In this document: one piece after another, positions 8,592 through 15,950 of the stretch
Layout: every line of letters begins with the position of its first letter
How positions within the stretch are numbered: position 1 is the stretch's first letter
Source: CAVSRC01 sp963782045
GTDB lineage: Bacteria > Pseudomonadota > Alphaproteobacteria > Rhizobiales > Kaistiaceae
Assembly: GCA_963782045.1 (NCBI GenBank)
Contig: CAWAIR010000006.1
Coordinates: 558,001 to 622,000 of the forward strand
Reading direction: 5' to 3'
DNA length: 64,000 bases
Notes under the pieces: model-generated
What the model saw: the letters and a program-made list of their open reading frames with translations, nothing else
What the model was told of the DNA's origin: nothing
Database searches by the model: none
Position numbers and translations under genes: made by a program

Positions 8592-9119
8592 TCAGTGCTC
8601 CGGGGGCGGCGCGACTTCGGCGAAACGCGCCGTGTGGAGGCCAGCGAAGCGCCGCAGGATGCGCTCGATCGAAAACAGCATGGCGAACAGACCGCCGGCG
8701 ACGATCGGCGCGTATTCGAAGGCGCCGGAGATGCCCAGCGACGGCATCGTATTCTGCGCCGTTTTCTCCGCCAGTTGCCCACCGAACCAGATCATGCCGA
8801 AGCCGAATGCAGTGACGGCAATGTCGGACATGGTGTGCAGATAAGGCTTCACCCGATCAGGAATGATCAAAAGAACGATGTCGAAAGACAGGTGGTTGCC
8901 TTCGCGGATGCCGACAGCGGCGCCGAGGAAGATGAACCAGCCCATGGCCATGATCGAAATCGGCTCGGAGCCGACGAAGCCGGAATTGAACACGTAACGC
9001 AGGAAGACCTGCACGGCGATCGTTGCGGTCATGGCGACGAGGCAGATGCCCGATATCCAGAGCAGGAGATTCGCCAAGAGGCCGGTCAAGCGGGCCGCCG
9101 CTTTCATGAAGTTCTGCAA
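8592..9119 (-). CDS. TRAP transporter small permease (DctQ), system 2
   Basis: The roughly 175-aa four-helix protein includes GLLANLLLWISGICLVAM, GWFIFLGAAVGIREGNHL and GLFAMLFSIERILRRF, as expected for DctQ. The frame is open to 9209, but that start would overlap the binding-protein gene. TTG 9119 is preferred because GGGGAGG lies about five bases upstream; ATG 9107 is the other choice, with poorer spacing. It works with the adjacent DctM in the inner membrane. Confidence 0.88.
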   Translation of the reverse strand: MQNFMKAAARLTGLLANLLLWISGICLVAMTATIAVQVFLRYVFNSGFVGSEPISIMAMGWFIFLGAAVGIREGNHLSFDIVLLIIPDRVKPYLHTMSDIAVTAFGFGMIWFGGQLAEKTAQNTMPSLGISGAFEYAPIVAGGLFAMLFSIERILRRFAGLHTARFAEVAPPPEH

Positions 9120-9145
9120 GTCGTCCTCCCCAGGGAAGAGAATGA

Positions 9146-9174
9146 CGCGCGGGGGAAGGGCCTTCCCCCGCGCG
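9146..9174 (-). promoter_or_regulatory. Intercistronic stem-loop between dctP and dctQ (system 2)
   Basis: CGCGCGGGGGAAGG pairs with CCTTCCCCCGCGCG around a one- or two-base loop, ten bases past the dctP stop. It occupies the same place as the hairpin in TRAP system 1 and has no T-run, so a role in differential subunit expression is likelier than full termination. Confidence 0.65.
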
Positions 9175-9183
9175 CGTGTCGGG

Positions 9184-10164
9184 CTACTCGGTGGCCTGGA
9201 TGCGGGCAACCAGGTCCTTGAGCGTGGCGTCGGTCACGTACTTGTCGTAGACCGGCTTCATCGCCGCGATGAAGGGCGCCTTGTCAATGTTGGTGACGAT
9301 CTCGTTGCCAGCGGCGCGGATCTTGTCCTCGGAGGTCTTCTCCTGGGCGAACCAGAGCTTGCGCATGACCGGCACGCTGTCCTTGGCGGCCTGGCGGACG
9401 AGCGCCTGGTCGTCGGCCGACAGCTTCTCCCAGGACTTCTTCGACATCACCAGCACTTCCGGAACGATCAGGTGTTCGTCCAGGGTGTAGTACTTGGCGA
9501 CTTCGTAGTGGCCCGAGGTGTCATAGGACGGCCAGTTGTTCTCGGCGCCGTCGATGACGCCGGTCTGGATGGCCGAATAGACCTCGCCATAGGGCATCGG
9601 CACGGCGTTGGCGCCGAGCGCCTGGACCATCGACACGAAGATGTCGGACTGCATGACGCGGAACTTGAGGCCCTGCAGGTCGGCCATCGAGTTGATGGCG
9701 CGCTTGGAGTTGTAGAAGGACCGCGAGCCGCCGTCGTAGAAGGCCAGGCCGACGAGGTCGTGGGCGTTGAAGGCGTCGAGGATCTGCTGACCGATCGGGC
9801 CGTCCATGACGTGATGCATGTGCTCGACCGAGCGGAAGATGTAAGGCAGCGAGGGAACCTGGGTCTCGGGAATGATGTCGTTGAACGGCCCGAGGCTGAC
9901 GCGGTTCATGTCGATGACGCCGAACTGCGTTTGCTCGATGGTGTCCTTCTCTTCGCCGAGCTGCGAGCCGAAATAGACGTCGACGCACAGGCGGTCGTTG
10001 GTCTTCTCCTTGAGGACCTTGCCGATGTATTTCACGGCCTCGACGGTCGGGTAGCCGTCCGGGTGGGTGTCGGACGAGCGCAGGGTAACGTCGCACGCCA
10101 TGCCGGCGCCGGTCAGAGCTACGCTCAAAACCAAGGCGCCGAGAGCAGTTTTCACTAGTCTCAT
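9184..10164 (-). CDS. TRAP transporter periplasmic binding protein (DctP), system 2
   Basis: The 326-aa DctP-family protein has a signal peptide (MRLVKTALGALVLSVALT, cleavage near GMA-C; the cysteine at the mature end is worth noting) and the ligand-binding core GLKFRVMQSDIFVSMVQALG, then MPYGEVYSAIQTGVIDGAE. GGAGG precedes the ATG at 10164. It is downstream of uxaC and upstream of dctQ-dctM-kdgF-kduI-kduD on one strand, so uxaC through kduD may be a single operon. A hexuronate ligand is the likely inference. Confidence 0.93.
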   Translation of the reverse strand: MRLVKTALGALVLSVALTGAGMACDVTLRSSDTHPDGYPTVEAVKYIGKVLKEKTNDRLCVDVYFGSQLGEEKDTIEQTQFGVIDMNRVSLGPFNDIIPETQVPSLPYIFRSVEHMHHVMDGPIGQQILDAFNAHDLVGLAFYDGGSRSFYNSKRAINSMADLQGLKFRVMQSDIFVSMVQALGANAVPMPYGEVYSAIQTGVIDGAENNWPSYDTSGHYEVAKYYTLDEHLIVPEVLVMSKKSWEKLSADDQALVRQAAKDSVPVMRKLWFAQEKTSEDKIRAAGNEIVTNIDKAPFIAAMKPVYDKYVTDATLKDLVARIQATE

Positions 10165-10191
10165 GTCTGTTTTCCTCCGTAGGTGGCTCTC

Positions 10192-11598
10192 TCAGAGCCG
10201 GTAGGCTTGTTTCACAAGCCGGTACGCGAGGTCTTGAGCGACCTCAAAGGCCTCGTCTTCAGCTAGTCGCCCCGTAGCGACGAGTTCGGCGAGGAAGGCG
10301 GCATCGACCCGGCGGGCCACGTCGTGGCGGGCCGGGATCGACATGAAGGCGCGGGTGTCGTCGTTGAAGCCGACGGTGTTGTAGAAGCCGGCGGTCTCGG
10401 TGGTGAGCTGCCGATAGCGGCGCATGCCCTCGGCGCTGTCGTAGAACCACCACGCCGGGCCGAGGCGCAGGATGGGATAGACGCCGGCAAGCGGCGCCAG
10501 CTCGCGGCCGTAGACGGTTTCGTCGAGGGTGAACAGGATGAGGCGCAGCTCGGGCTCCTCGCCCAGCGCCTCGAGCAGCGGACGGAGCGCGCGCACATAG
10601 TCGGTGCGGGTGGGGATGTCGTAGCCCTTGTCGCGCCCGAAGCGGCCAAGGATCTGGCCGGAGTGATTGCGCAGCGCGCCCGCATGGAGCTGCACGACGA
10701 GACCGTCGTCGAGGCTCATGCGGACCATCTCGGTCATCATCTGGCCGCGGAAGGCGTCGGCCTCTTCGGCAGTGGCGCGGCCGGAGAGCGCCTTGTCGAA
10801 GAGGGTGGCCGCTTCGGCCTCGGACAGGTTTTCGGTGCGGGCGGTGGGATGGCCGTGGTCGGTCGAGGTGCAGCCATAGGACTTGAAGAAGGCGCGGCGG
10901 ACGCGGTGGGCCTCGAGATAGCCGCGCCAGGTGGTGGCATCGGTGCCGGCGACCTCGCCCAGCCGCTCGACGTTGCCGCGGAACCCGGGCATCTCGGGGT
11001 CGACCACGGCATCGGGCCGGTAGGCGGTGACGACGCGCCCCGGCCAGCCCGACTGGCGGATCATCTCGTGCCAGCGAAGGTCGTCGAGGGGACTGTCGGT
11101 GGTGGCGATGACCTCTATGCCGAAGCGCTCGTAGAGGGCGCGCGGCCGGAAGCCCGGTTCGCTCAGGCGCGCGGCGATCGCGTCGTAAATGGCGTCGGCG
11201 GTCTCGGCCGACAGGCGCTCGTCGATGCCGAACACCTCGGAGAAGGCATGATCGAGCCACATGCGGCTCGGTGTCGCACGGAAGAGATGGAAGTTCTCCG
11301 CGAAACGCCGCCAGATCTTGCGCGGATCGCTCTCCACTGGGCCGCCATCGACGCGCGGCACGCCAAGGTCGGCGAGCGGGATGCCCTGGGAGTGCAGCAT
11401 CCGGAAGACGTAGTGGTCGGGGACGACGAAAAGCTGGGCCGGATCGGGGAAAGGCTTGTCCTCGGCGAACCAGCGCGGGTCGGTATGGCCGTGCGGGCTG
11501 ACGATCGGCAGGTTTGCGACCGATCGATGCAGGTCCCGCGCCAAGGAGCGGGCGGTCGGATCCAGCGGAAACAGCCGGTCCGGGTTCAGTAAGCCCAC
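10192..11598 (-). CDS. uxaC: Glucuronate isomerase
   Basis: The 468-aa metal-dependent isomerase converts D-glucuronate to fructuronate or galacturonate to tagaturonate in the cytoplasm. Family marks are the N-terminal SPHGHTDPRWFA with two metal-ligand histidines, VQLHAGALRNH and the C-terminal RLGPAWWFYDSAEGM. GTG 11598 is chosen because GGGAGG lies seven bases upstream; the in-frame ATG 11613 has no such site. It is the first gene of the minus-strand uronate operon and is divergent from the GntR gene, its likely repressor. No UxaB/UxuA-type follow-on enzyme is in the window. Confidence 0.94.
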   Translation of the reverse strand: MGLLNPDRLFPLDPTARSLARDLHRSVANLPIVSPHGHTDPRWFAEDKPFPDPAQLFVVPDHYVFRMLHSQGIPLADLGVPRVDGGPVESDPRKIWRRFAENFHLFRATPSRMWLDHAFSEVFGIDERLSAETADAIYDAIAARLSEPGFRPRALYERFGIEVIATTDSPLDDLRWHEMIRQSGWPGRVVTAYRPDAVVDPEMPGFRGNVERLGEVAGTDATTWRGYLEAHRVRRAFFKSYGCTSTDHGHPTARTENLSEAEAATLFDKALSGRATAEEADAFRGQMMTEMVRMSLDDGLVVQLHAGALRNHSGQILGRFGRDKGYDIPTRTDYVRALRPLLEALGEEPELRLILFTLDETVYGRELAPLAGVYPILRLGPAWWFYDSAEGMRRYRQLTTETAGFYNTVGFNDDTRAFMSIPARHDVARRVDAAFLAELVATGRLAEDEAFEVAQDLAYRLVKQAYRL

Positions 11599-11650
11599 AG
11601 TGAAGCCTCCCATCCCGCCCCCAGGAGGGTATCCCCACTCTTCAAGGGGC

Positions 11651-11682
11651 TTTTCATCCTATGAAAAACTAATATGCTAGTT
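11651..11682. promoter_or_regulatory. Two palindromes in the uxaC-gntR divergent promoter
   Basis: TTTTCAT-CCT-ATGAAAA (11651-11667) and AACTA-ATATGC-TAGTT (11667-11682) abut each other in an AT-rich island 25 bases before the GntR start. FadR/UxuR-type GntR proteins bind short palindromes of this kind, so these are candidate operators controlling uxaC and the regulator itself. Confidence 0.55.
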
Positions 11683-11706
11683 GACTACCTGAGTTAAGGA
11701 AACGGC

Positions 11707-12405
11707 ATGGCCAAGCTGCAACTCCGGGCAATCGAGACGAAGCGTGCGCCGTCGGTGGCCGACCTGGTGTTCGACGAGCTCTACCAGATGGTCATCACGC
11801 TGGAACTGCAGCCCGGCGCCAAGCTGTCGGAGGTCGACGTGGCGCGCCGCATGGGCGTCTCGCGGCAGCCGGTGCGCGATGCCTTCTACCGGCTGTCGCG
11901 CCTGGGCTTCCTGACGATCTGGCCGCAGCGCGCGACGATCGTGGCGGCAATCTCCGAGAAGGCCGTGCTGCAGGCCCGCTTCATCCGCACCGCGATCGAA
12001 CTGGAGACCGTCCAGGCGGCGGCGCGGTCGCTCAATACGCGTCAGCTCCAGCGCCTGCAGACCGTCGTCCAGCGCCAGGAGACCGCCGTGACCACCGGCG
12101 ACAAGGTGCGCTTCCACGCCCTCGACGACGACTTCCATCGCATGATCTGCGACTTCACCGACCTGTCGTTCGCCTGGACGGTGATCAAGGAGCACAAGGC
12201 GCACATGGACCGGGTGCGCTATCTGAGCCTCTCCTTCGGTGCGCAGAGCGCCCTCGACGACCACAAGGCGATCCTGACGGCGCTGGAGGAGCACGATCCG
12301 AAGCGGGCGGCCGAGGTCATGCGCGTTCATCTGTCGCGGATCGCCGGGATCATCACCACCATCCGCAAGGACCACGACCAGTATTTCGCCATGGAGAGCG
12401 CCTGA
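11707..12405 (+). CDS. GntR-family regulator, FCD/FadR subfamily
   Basis: The 232-aa protein has an N-terminal winged helix (VFDELYQMVITLELQPG, LSEVDVARRMGVSRQPVRDA at residues about 20-60) and a C-terminal FCD ligand domain with metal-type residues in HALDDDFHRMI and RVHLSRIAG. Members near uxaC commonly respond to uronates. It reads away from uxaC with 108 bases between, and palindromes sit in that gap. It is probably the local repressor of the uxaC-TRAP-kdu operon; this is inferred from position. Confidence 0.9.
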   Translation: MAKLQLRAIETKRAPSVADLVFDELYQMVITLELQPGAKLSEVDVARRMGVSRQPVRDAFYRLSRLGFLTIWPQRATIVAAISEKAVLQARFIRTAIELETVQAAARSLNTRQLQRLQTVVQRQETAVTTGDKVRFHALDDDFHRMICDFTDLSFAWTVIKEHKAHMDRVRYLSLSFGAQSALDDHKAILTALEEHDPKRAAEVMRVHLSRIAGIITTIRKDHDQYFAMESA

Positions 12406-12516
12406 GGCGTCGTGACGCCCATGTGCGCGGGAATCGCCGGTTGACGATCGCGGGCCTGGCGCGCTTTCCTCGCCTCACATCGCCGCGAGTGAATACGTCA
12501 GGCGGGGAGGGACACC

Positions 12517-13593
12517 ATGCGGCTTCGCGTCATCGATTTCGGCCATGTGTCGGCGCTGAGGAGCCAGGCGGTCTATCACGGCCTCGCCGCGGCGATGACG
12601 GCGGATGGCGATCCGGTCCTGTCGCTGGTCAATCCCAACGATCCATACGTCTGCGTCGGCGTCCATCAGGAGGTCGGGCGCGAGGTCGACGAGGCGTTCT
12701 GCGCAGAGGCCGGGCTGCCGGTCGTTCGTCGCCAGGTCGGCGGCGGCGCGGTCTACCTCGACCGCAACCAGATGTTCTTCCACTTCATCTATCCGCGCGG
12801 CAAGGCACCGCAATACGCGGCGAACCTCTATCCGCTGTTCTGCGAGCCGGCGGTGAGGACCTACCGCGAACTGGGCGTCGAGGCCGCGTACCGGCCGATC
12901 AACGACATCCAGGTCAAGGGCCGCAAGATCGGTGGAACCGGCGCCGCCTCGATCGGCGAGGCGACGGTGATGGTCGGCTCCTTCATGTTCGACTTCGACA
13001 CCGCGACCATGGCGCGCTGCCTGAAGGTGCCGTCGGAGAAGTTCCGCGACAAGCTGAAGACGACGCTCGACGACTACATGACGACGTTCAGGCGCGAGCT
13101 CGCCACGGTGCCGGCGCGCGAGGACGTCAAGGCGCGCTTCCTCAAGCATTGTGAGGCGGTGCTCGGCGTCACGGCCGAGCCCGACCGGCCGACGGCGGCC
13201 GAGGAAGTGGCCATCGCCGAGCAGGAGGCGATGCTCGCCGACCCGGACTGGACCAACCGGCAGGGGCGAAAGTTCGTCGCGCTCGGGGTCAAGATCGCCG
13301 CCGGCACGCACCTCACGGAAAGCGCGCACAAGGCGAAGGGCGGGCTGGTTCGCGCCCATCTGCTGGCGCGCGACGGCGTGGTCGCCGACCTGATGCTGTC
13401 GGGCGACTATACCTGCCTGCCGGCCGACGGCGCCGACCGGCTGGCTACGGCGCTCATCGGTACGCGGCTGGAGACGGAGGCGCTCGCCGCCGCCGCCGCA
13501 AAGGCAATGGGCGACCTGGCGCTCGACATGCCCGGGGTCGAGCCCGCCGATATCGCCGCCGCCGTGATGGCGGCGGTCCAGCCGGCGGAGTGA
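12517..13593 (+). CDS. Lipoate-protein ligase of the sHdr type, sLpl(AB)
   Basis: The 358-aa enzyme should attach lipoate (or octanoate) to LbpA, the lipoyl carrier encoded at 21408. The N-terminal LplA-type domain has RRQVGGGAVYLD (residues about 70-82) and the lysine motif NDIQVKGRKIGGTGAAS. A C-terminal accessory domain (about 240-358, LGVKIAAGTHLTESAHKAKGG) makes it a fused LplA-LplB form. GGGAGG precedes the ATG. In sulfur oxidisers such ligases sit beside shdr genes and modify only LbpA. LipS1/LipS2-type lipoyl synthases, often found in such loci, are absent from this window. Confidence 0.88.
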   Translation: MRLRVIDFGHVSALRSQAVYHGLAAAMTADGDPVLSLVNPNDPYVCVGVHQEVGREVDEAFCAEAGLPVVRRQVGGGAVYLDRNQMFFHFIYPRGKAPQYAANLYPLFCEPAVRTYRELGVEAAYRPINDIQVKGRKIGGTGAASIGEATVMVGSFMFDFDTATMARCLKVPSEKFRDKLKTTLDDYMTTFRRELATVPAREDVKARFLKHCEAVLGVTAEPDRPTAAEEVAIAEQEAMLADPDWTNRQGRKFVALGVKIAAGTHLTESAHKAKGGLVRAHLLARDGVVADLMLSGDYTCLPADGADRLATALIGTRLETEALAAAAAKAMGDLALDMPGVEPADIAAAVMAAVQPAE

Positions 13594-13608
13594 AATCCAG
13601 CCGCGGCC

Positions 13609-13836
13609 CTACAGCCCGACCAGCTCGGCGTGGACGCCCTGGCCGCGCACCACGTCCAGCAATGCATGCGCGGTCACCTGTTGCGGATCGTACCTGACGA
13701 TCATCAGGTGCGGCTTCTCGTCGTGGTGGGCGACGTCGGCCACGCCGGCATGCGCCCTGACGATGCCGGCGATCGCCATGCGCCGGTCGTGGTCGATGGT
13801 TTCGTCGACATGAATGACGACGTCCGCCGTCTGCAT
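13609..13836 (-). CDS. Small ferredoxin-fold (HMA-like) protein without CxxC
   Basis: The 75-aa protein reads like a heavy-metal-associated beta-alpha-beta-beta-alpha-beta domain: TADVVIHVDETIDHDRRM, a central VADVAHHDEKPHLMIVRY and LLDVVRGQGVHAELVGL. It has no cysteine at all, so classical CxxC metal binding is excluded; several histidines cluster mid-sequence (VAHHDEKPH). GGGAGG precedes ATG 13836. It is convergent with sLpl and divergent from the amidotransferase-like gene. Its function is unknown; placement inside the lipoate/sulfur locus suggests a carrier or regulatory role. Confidence 0.65.
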   Translation of the reverse strand: MQTADVVIHVDETIDHDRRMAIAGIVRAHAGVADVAHHDEKPHLMIVRYDPQQVTAHALLDVVRGQGVHAELVGL

Positions 13837-13926
13837 CGGTTGTCCTCCCGTCCGATGTGCCTCTGGTTCCCTCATATCCGAAAAAGATGATATGTCCATG
13901 CCGTGCGCGTGTACCCGCGGGGCCGC

Positions 13927-14634
13927 ATGAAGACCGTCTGCGTGCTGCAACATGTCGAGGCCGAGTGGCTCGGGCTGATCGAGGACCACCTCGAGGCACG
14001 GGCCATCCGCTTCGCCTATCGGCGGCCGTTCGTGGCGGGCGGCAAGGTGCCGGCGGACGCCGAAGGCTATGACGGGCTCATCCTGCTCGGCGCTGGCCCG
14101 TTGGGCATGGTGAGCGGACCGCTCCTGCCGTCGCTTGCGGCGGAGCTTCGGCTGACCGCGGATTTCCTGGAGGCTGGCCTGCCGGTGATCGGCATCGGGC
14201 TCGGGTCGGTGATCCTGGCCACGGCGGCCGGCGGCGGTGCGGACGAAGCACCACTGCGCTTCACAGCCGAGGAGGTGAAGCGCCTTTCACCCGATGCGCT
14301 CGGCGGCCATCTTCCCGCGACCTTCCCGATGGCCCTCTACATGCGCGACCGGCCGGTGCTGCCGAAGACGGCAAGGGTGCTGGCGGCGGGAGCGGCGGGC
14401 GAAGCGATGGTCTTCCAGGCCGCGACAACAGGGCTCGGCTTTGTCGGTCATCCCGGCGTCAAATCGGCTATGATCGAGGATATCGCCATGGAATTCGACG
14501 AGACGCCGGAAGGGCTCGCGGATGGGCTGGTTGAGCTGCGTGCGCGCCAAGGCGCGATCGCCGAGGCGCTTTCCGAAATCATGGTCGGGCTGATCCAGGT
14601 GACCGGCTGGATGGCGCCATCCGGCGATTTCTGA
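13927..14634 (+). CDS. Class I glutamine-amidotransferase-like protein lacking the catalytic cysteine
   Basis: The 235-aa protein resembles the GMP-synthase-type glutaminase domain: LILLGAGPLGMVSG, LPVIGIGLGSVILATAAGG and a C-terminal GFVGHPGVKSAMIEDIAM. In active enzymes the nucleophile elbow reads G-x-C-x-G; here it is GIGLG, so hydrolysis of glutamine by the usual mechanism is not expected. ATG 13927 is preferred; GTG 13903 is possible. Amidotransferase-like genes are known neighbours of sLpl in sulfur-oxidation loci. A binding or scaffolding role in lipoate assembly is a reasonable guess. Confidence 0.75.
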   Translation: MKTVCVLQHVEAEWLGLIEDHLEARAIRFAYRRPFVAGGKVPADAEGYDGLILLGAGPLGMVSGPLLPSLAAELRLTADFLEAGLPVIGIGLGSVILATAAGGGADEAPLRFTAEEVKRLSPDALGGHLPATFPMALYMRDRPVLPKTARVLAAGAAGEAMVFQAATTGLGFVGHPGVKSAMIEDIAMEFDETPEGLADGLVELRARQGAIAEALSEIMVGLIQVTGWMAPSGDF

Positions 14635-14674
14635 GCAGACCGGGCGCACCGCGGGGAGACGGAATTCTCCTGTG

Positions 14675-14706
14675 GCATTCATGCGTAAAATGCAATATTA
14701 GAATAT
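14675..14706. promoter_or_regulatory. AT-rich inverted repeats before dsrE3C, candidate operator/promoter
   Basis: Upstream of the shdr genes an AT-rich island breaks the GC-rich background. It holds GCATT-N9-AATGC (14675-14693) and ATATT-AG-AATAT (14695-14706). ArsR-type repressors of sulfur oxidation bind short palindromes of this sort, but no such regulator gene is in the window. This is the best candidate control site for the whole sulfur operon. Confidence 0.45.
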
Positions 14707-14781
14707 GTTCAGGGAGCAGCAATGCGCCGGCCGCGCGGCCTATCGCGACGGTCGGGGTTCTTGGGAGGGAGCCGCCGCCTG

Positions 14782-15162
14782 ATGGCGCACAAACTGATCA
14801 TCATCATGGTCAATACCGACCCGCGTAACGGCGAGGAGCTGGGCGCGCCGTTCTTCCAGGCAACGGTCGCCGCGGCCATGGACTACGAGGTCGAGGTCAT
14901 CTGCACGGCGACCGCCGGGCAACTGATGAAGAAGGGCGTGGCGGAGAAACTGGTGGTCAAGCCGGGCTCGCCGAAGACCGTCTACGACTTCATCAAGGAC
15001 GCGCACGAGGCGGGCGCCAAATTCTATTGCTGCTCGCCCAACCTCGATCTGTTCGACATGAGCGAGGACGACCTCATCCCCGAATGCGCCGGCATCGTCG
15101 GCGGCGCCAAGGTGATCGAGGCGGTGATGGAAGACGACGACGCCAAGGTGCTGACCTACTGA
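14782..15162 (+). CDS. dsrE3C: DsrE3C-type sulfurtransferase
   Basis: The 126-aa DsrE-fold protein carries sulfane sulfur between small sulfur-relay proteins. Two adjacent cysteines at positions 83 and 84 (KFYCCSPNLDLFDM) match the active-site place of the DsrE3C group linked to sHdr systems; other cysteines are at 41 and in IPECAGIVGG. A longer in-frame start at 14722 exists, but ATG 14782 gives the natural N-terminus (MAHKLIIIMVNTDP). It is the first gene of the shdr run, 22 bases before shdrC1, and probably exchanges sulfur with TusA. Confidence 0.85.
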   Translation: MAHKLIIIMVNTDPRNGEELGAPFFQATVAAAMDYEVEVICTATAGQLMKKGVAEKLVVKPGSPKTVYDFIKDAHEAGAKFYCCSPNLDLFDMSEDDLIPECAGIVGGAKVIEAVMEDDDAKVLTY

Positions 15163-15184
15163 CGCGCGTCATCGGGAGGAGCGC

Positions 15185-15922
15185 ATGACGGGAGAACATG
15201 CCGCCATCAGCGATCCGGTATCGCCGGCACCGGCCGTGCCGCAGGCGACGCTGGAGGCCGTCTTCGACGATATCCGCTCGCACATGCTCTACGACCACGA
15301 GCTGCACGGCTGCCTCAACTGCGGCATCTGCACGGCGACCTGCCCATCGGCCCACTATTACGACTACTCGCCGCGCGAGATCGTCCAGTTGCTGTGGACG
15401 GAGAATCTCGAAGGCATCTACGACGCCATGCAGGAAAAGATCTGGGCCTGCGCCCAGTGCTACACCTGCGCGGCGCGCTGCCCCTTCGAGAACTCGCCAG
15501 GCGGCCTCGTCATGATCATGCGCGAGGTGGCGATCAAGCACGGCATGCAGTCGGCCAAGGACGTGCTCAGGCCGTTCTCGCGCGTGCTGTTGAAGGTGGT
15601 TTCGACCGGCAACCAGCTCGCCCCCAACATGATCACCCGCGAGGCGTTCCCCGACTGGGGGCCGAACGTCTCCAAGGTCGATGCGCCGCTCAACATCCTG
15701 CGCAAGGCGATTCCCGTGCCGACCATGCACACCATGGACACGGCCTGGGAGGTGAACCTGAAGACCTCGGTCGAACTCTACACGATCTGGGAAGCGACCG
15801 GCGTGCTCGATCAGCTCGAGACCATCGACGAGAACCTGTTCGATCTGGTCACCGATGTGATGGACGAGAAGCGCGAGGAATACAACGAATGGCTGGAGGA
15901 GCAGGCGGACGCCGACGATTGA
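15185..15922 (+). CDS. shdrC1: sHdrC1, ferredoxin-type subunit of the sulfur-oxidising Hdr-like complex
   Basis: The 245-aa iron-sulfur protein has two [4Fe-4S] motifs, Cys43/46/49/53 (CLNCGICTATCP) and Cys89/92/95/99 (CAQCYTCAARCP), as in HdrC of methanogens. It would pass electrons between sHdrB1 and sHdrA in the cytoplasmic complex that oxidises LbpA-bound sulfur. The acidic C-terminal third (TIDENLFDLVTDVMDEKREE) is typical of the sulfur-type C1 protein. GGGAGG precedes the ATG. It lies between dsrE3C and shdrB1. Confidence 0.93.
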   Translation: MTGEHAAISDPVSPAPAVPQATLEAVFDDIRSHMLYDHELHGCLNCGICTATCPSAHYYDYSPREIVQLLWTENLEGIYDAMQEKIWACAQCYTCAARCPFENSPGGLVMIMREVAIKHGMQSAKDVLRPFSRVLLKVVSTGNQLAPNMITREAFPDWGPNVSKVDAPLNILRKAIPVPTMHTMDTAWEVNLKTSVELYTIWEATGVLDQLETIDENLFDLVTDVMDEKREEYNEWLEEQADADD

Positions 15923-15950
15923 GGCGGCGCCCCGAAGGAGGATAGGTCGG

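Noticed and set aside
6951..9221. A 756-codon plus-strand open frame opposite kdgF and the second TRAP operon
   Set aside because: It is antisense to clear TRAP and cupin genes, is made mostly of Asp, Arg, Gly, His and Glu, and has no domain. High GC content leaves antisense frames open.
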